Shown here: piece after piece, positions 63,827 through 64,000 of the stretch | Position numbering within the stretch: the stretch's first letter is position 1 | Layout: every line of letters begins with the position of its first letter | Origin: Oscillospiraceae bacterium | Lineage (GTDB): Bacteria > Bacillota > Clostridia > Oscillospirales > Oscillospiraceae | Direction of reading: 5' to 3' | Assembly (NCBI GenBank): GCA_022846095.1 | Contig: AP025583.1 | Location: 1,674,001 to 1,738,000, forward strand | Length of the DNA stretch: 64,000 nt | Notes under the pieces: model-generated | Databases searched by the model: none | Seen by the model: only the letters and a program-made list of their open reading frames with translations | Told to the model about the DNA's origin: nothing | Made by a program: the position numbers and the translations under genes

Positions 63827-64000
63827 CTTAGTCGCATTTATCGCTTGTTGTAAAATAATGTAATCCGATTTGGGGCTGTTGATAAAGTGGTGAATCATTG
63901 GTAAGGGCAACAAAAAAGACGCCCCTCGGCACCTCCCGGTACTCCGGCTTCCATCGCCTGGAGAAATACCGCTGAATGGAGTGCTTGAAATAGCTGTCCT
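63827..64000. other. Unassigned right-hand edge
   Basis: The minus strand has an open frame from the edge to a stop at 63830-63828 (57 codons, including HSIQRYFSRRWKPEYREVPR). Another minus-strand frame is also open over much of the stretch. There is not enough sequence to decide whether this is the end of a gene or another dispersed repeat. Confidence 0.3.

Overview
The window looks like chromosomal DNA from a Gram-positive gut anaerobe of the Oscillospiraceae type (Flavonifractor / Lawsonibacter / Intestinimonas-like); this is inferred, not searched. The grounds are high GC with strong GC3 bias, classical SD sites and sigma-A promoters, several S-layer-homology (SLH) surface proteins, LytTR/GHKL two-component systems, a K+-dependent membrane pyrophosphatase, formate-THF ligase under a ZTP riboswitch, and cobalamin salvage genes. 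There are no phage genes, no rRNA and no CRISPR array. One tRNA-Ala(GGC) is present.

Layout. 1-2.4 kb: an OmpR-type two-component system, with the kinase cut by the left edge. 2.5-11.7 kb: one apparent operon with a LytTR regulator, a GHKL kinase, a 63-aa protein and two large secreted SLH proteins, preceded by a 21-bp-spaced direct-repeat operator. 11.7-14 kb: an epimerase facing a TetR regulator, then a short DtxR/MntR-type repressor with an operator on its -10 box. 14.1-18.9 kb: a diguanylate cyclase and an EAL phosphodiesterase with overlapping genes. 19-22.8 kb: an orphan eutH behind a promoter-terminator pair, then ZTP riboswitch, fhs and a YitT-like gene. 22.9-27.7 kb: a GLUG/SLH protein and a beta-helix protein, divergent from an XRE regulator with paired operators. 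27.9-36 kb: cell-wall amidase, aconitase-family hydratase, two unknown genes and a znuABC-type metal importer.

36-43 kb: K+-dependent pyrophosphatase and trkH-trkA, whose promoter region carries four 11-bp-phased TTAAGAT repeats, then an anchored unknown protein and uridine phosphorylase. 43.1-45.8 kb: an LRR/SLH gene split by one in-frame TAG. 46-48.7 kb: cobalamin salvage genes. 48.8-51.8 kb: L-lactate dehydrogenase and an ABC exporter behind a leader peptide and switching-RNA attenuator. 51.8-55 kb: a metal-efflux operon (ArsR/CadC-like, HMA protein, methyltransferase, P1B ATPase). 55-56.6 kb: a flavin-type reductase and a GGDEF protein. 56.6-63.6 kb: tRNA-Ala, then an operon of TetR, an MMPL transporter and a large GLUG/helical surface protein. 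The last 400 bp hold a MITE-like element and unassigned sequence.

Themes are cell-surface display (SLH, GLUG, beta-helix, LRR proteins, each with its own regulator), c-di-GMP signalling, and ion or metal homeostasis. The least ordinary features are the attenuator in front of the ABC exporter, the LytTR operon that includes its own surface proteins, the amber-split LRR/SLH gene and the promoter-terminator in front of eutH.
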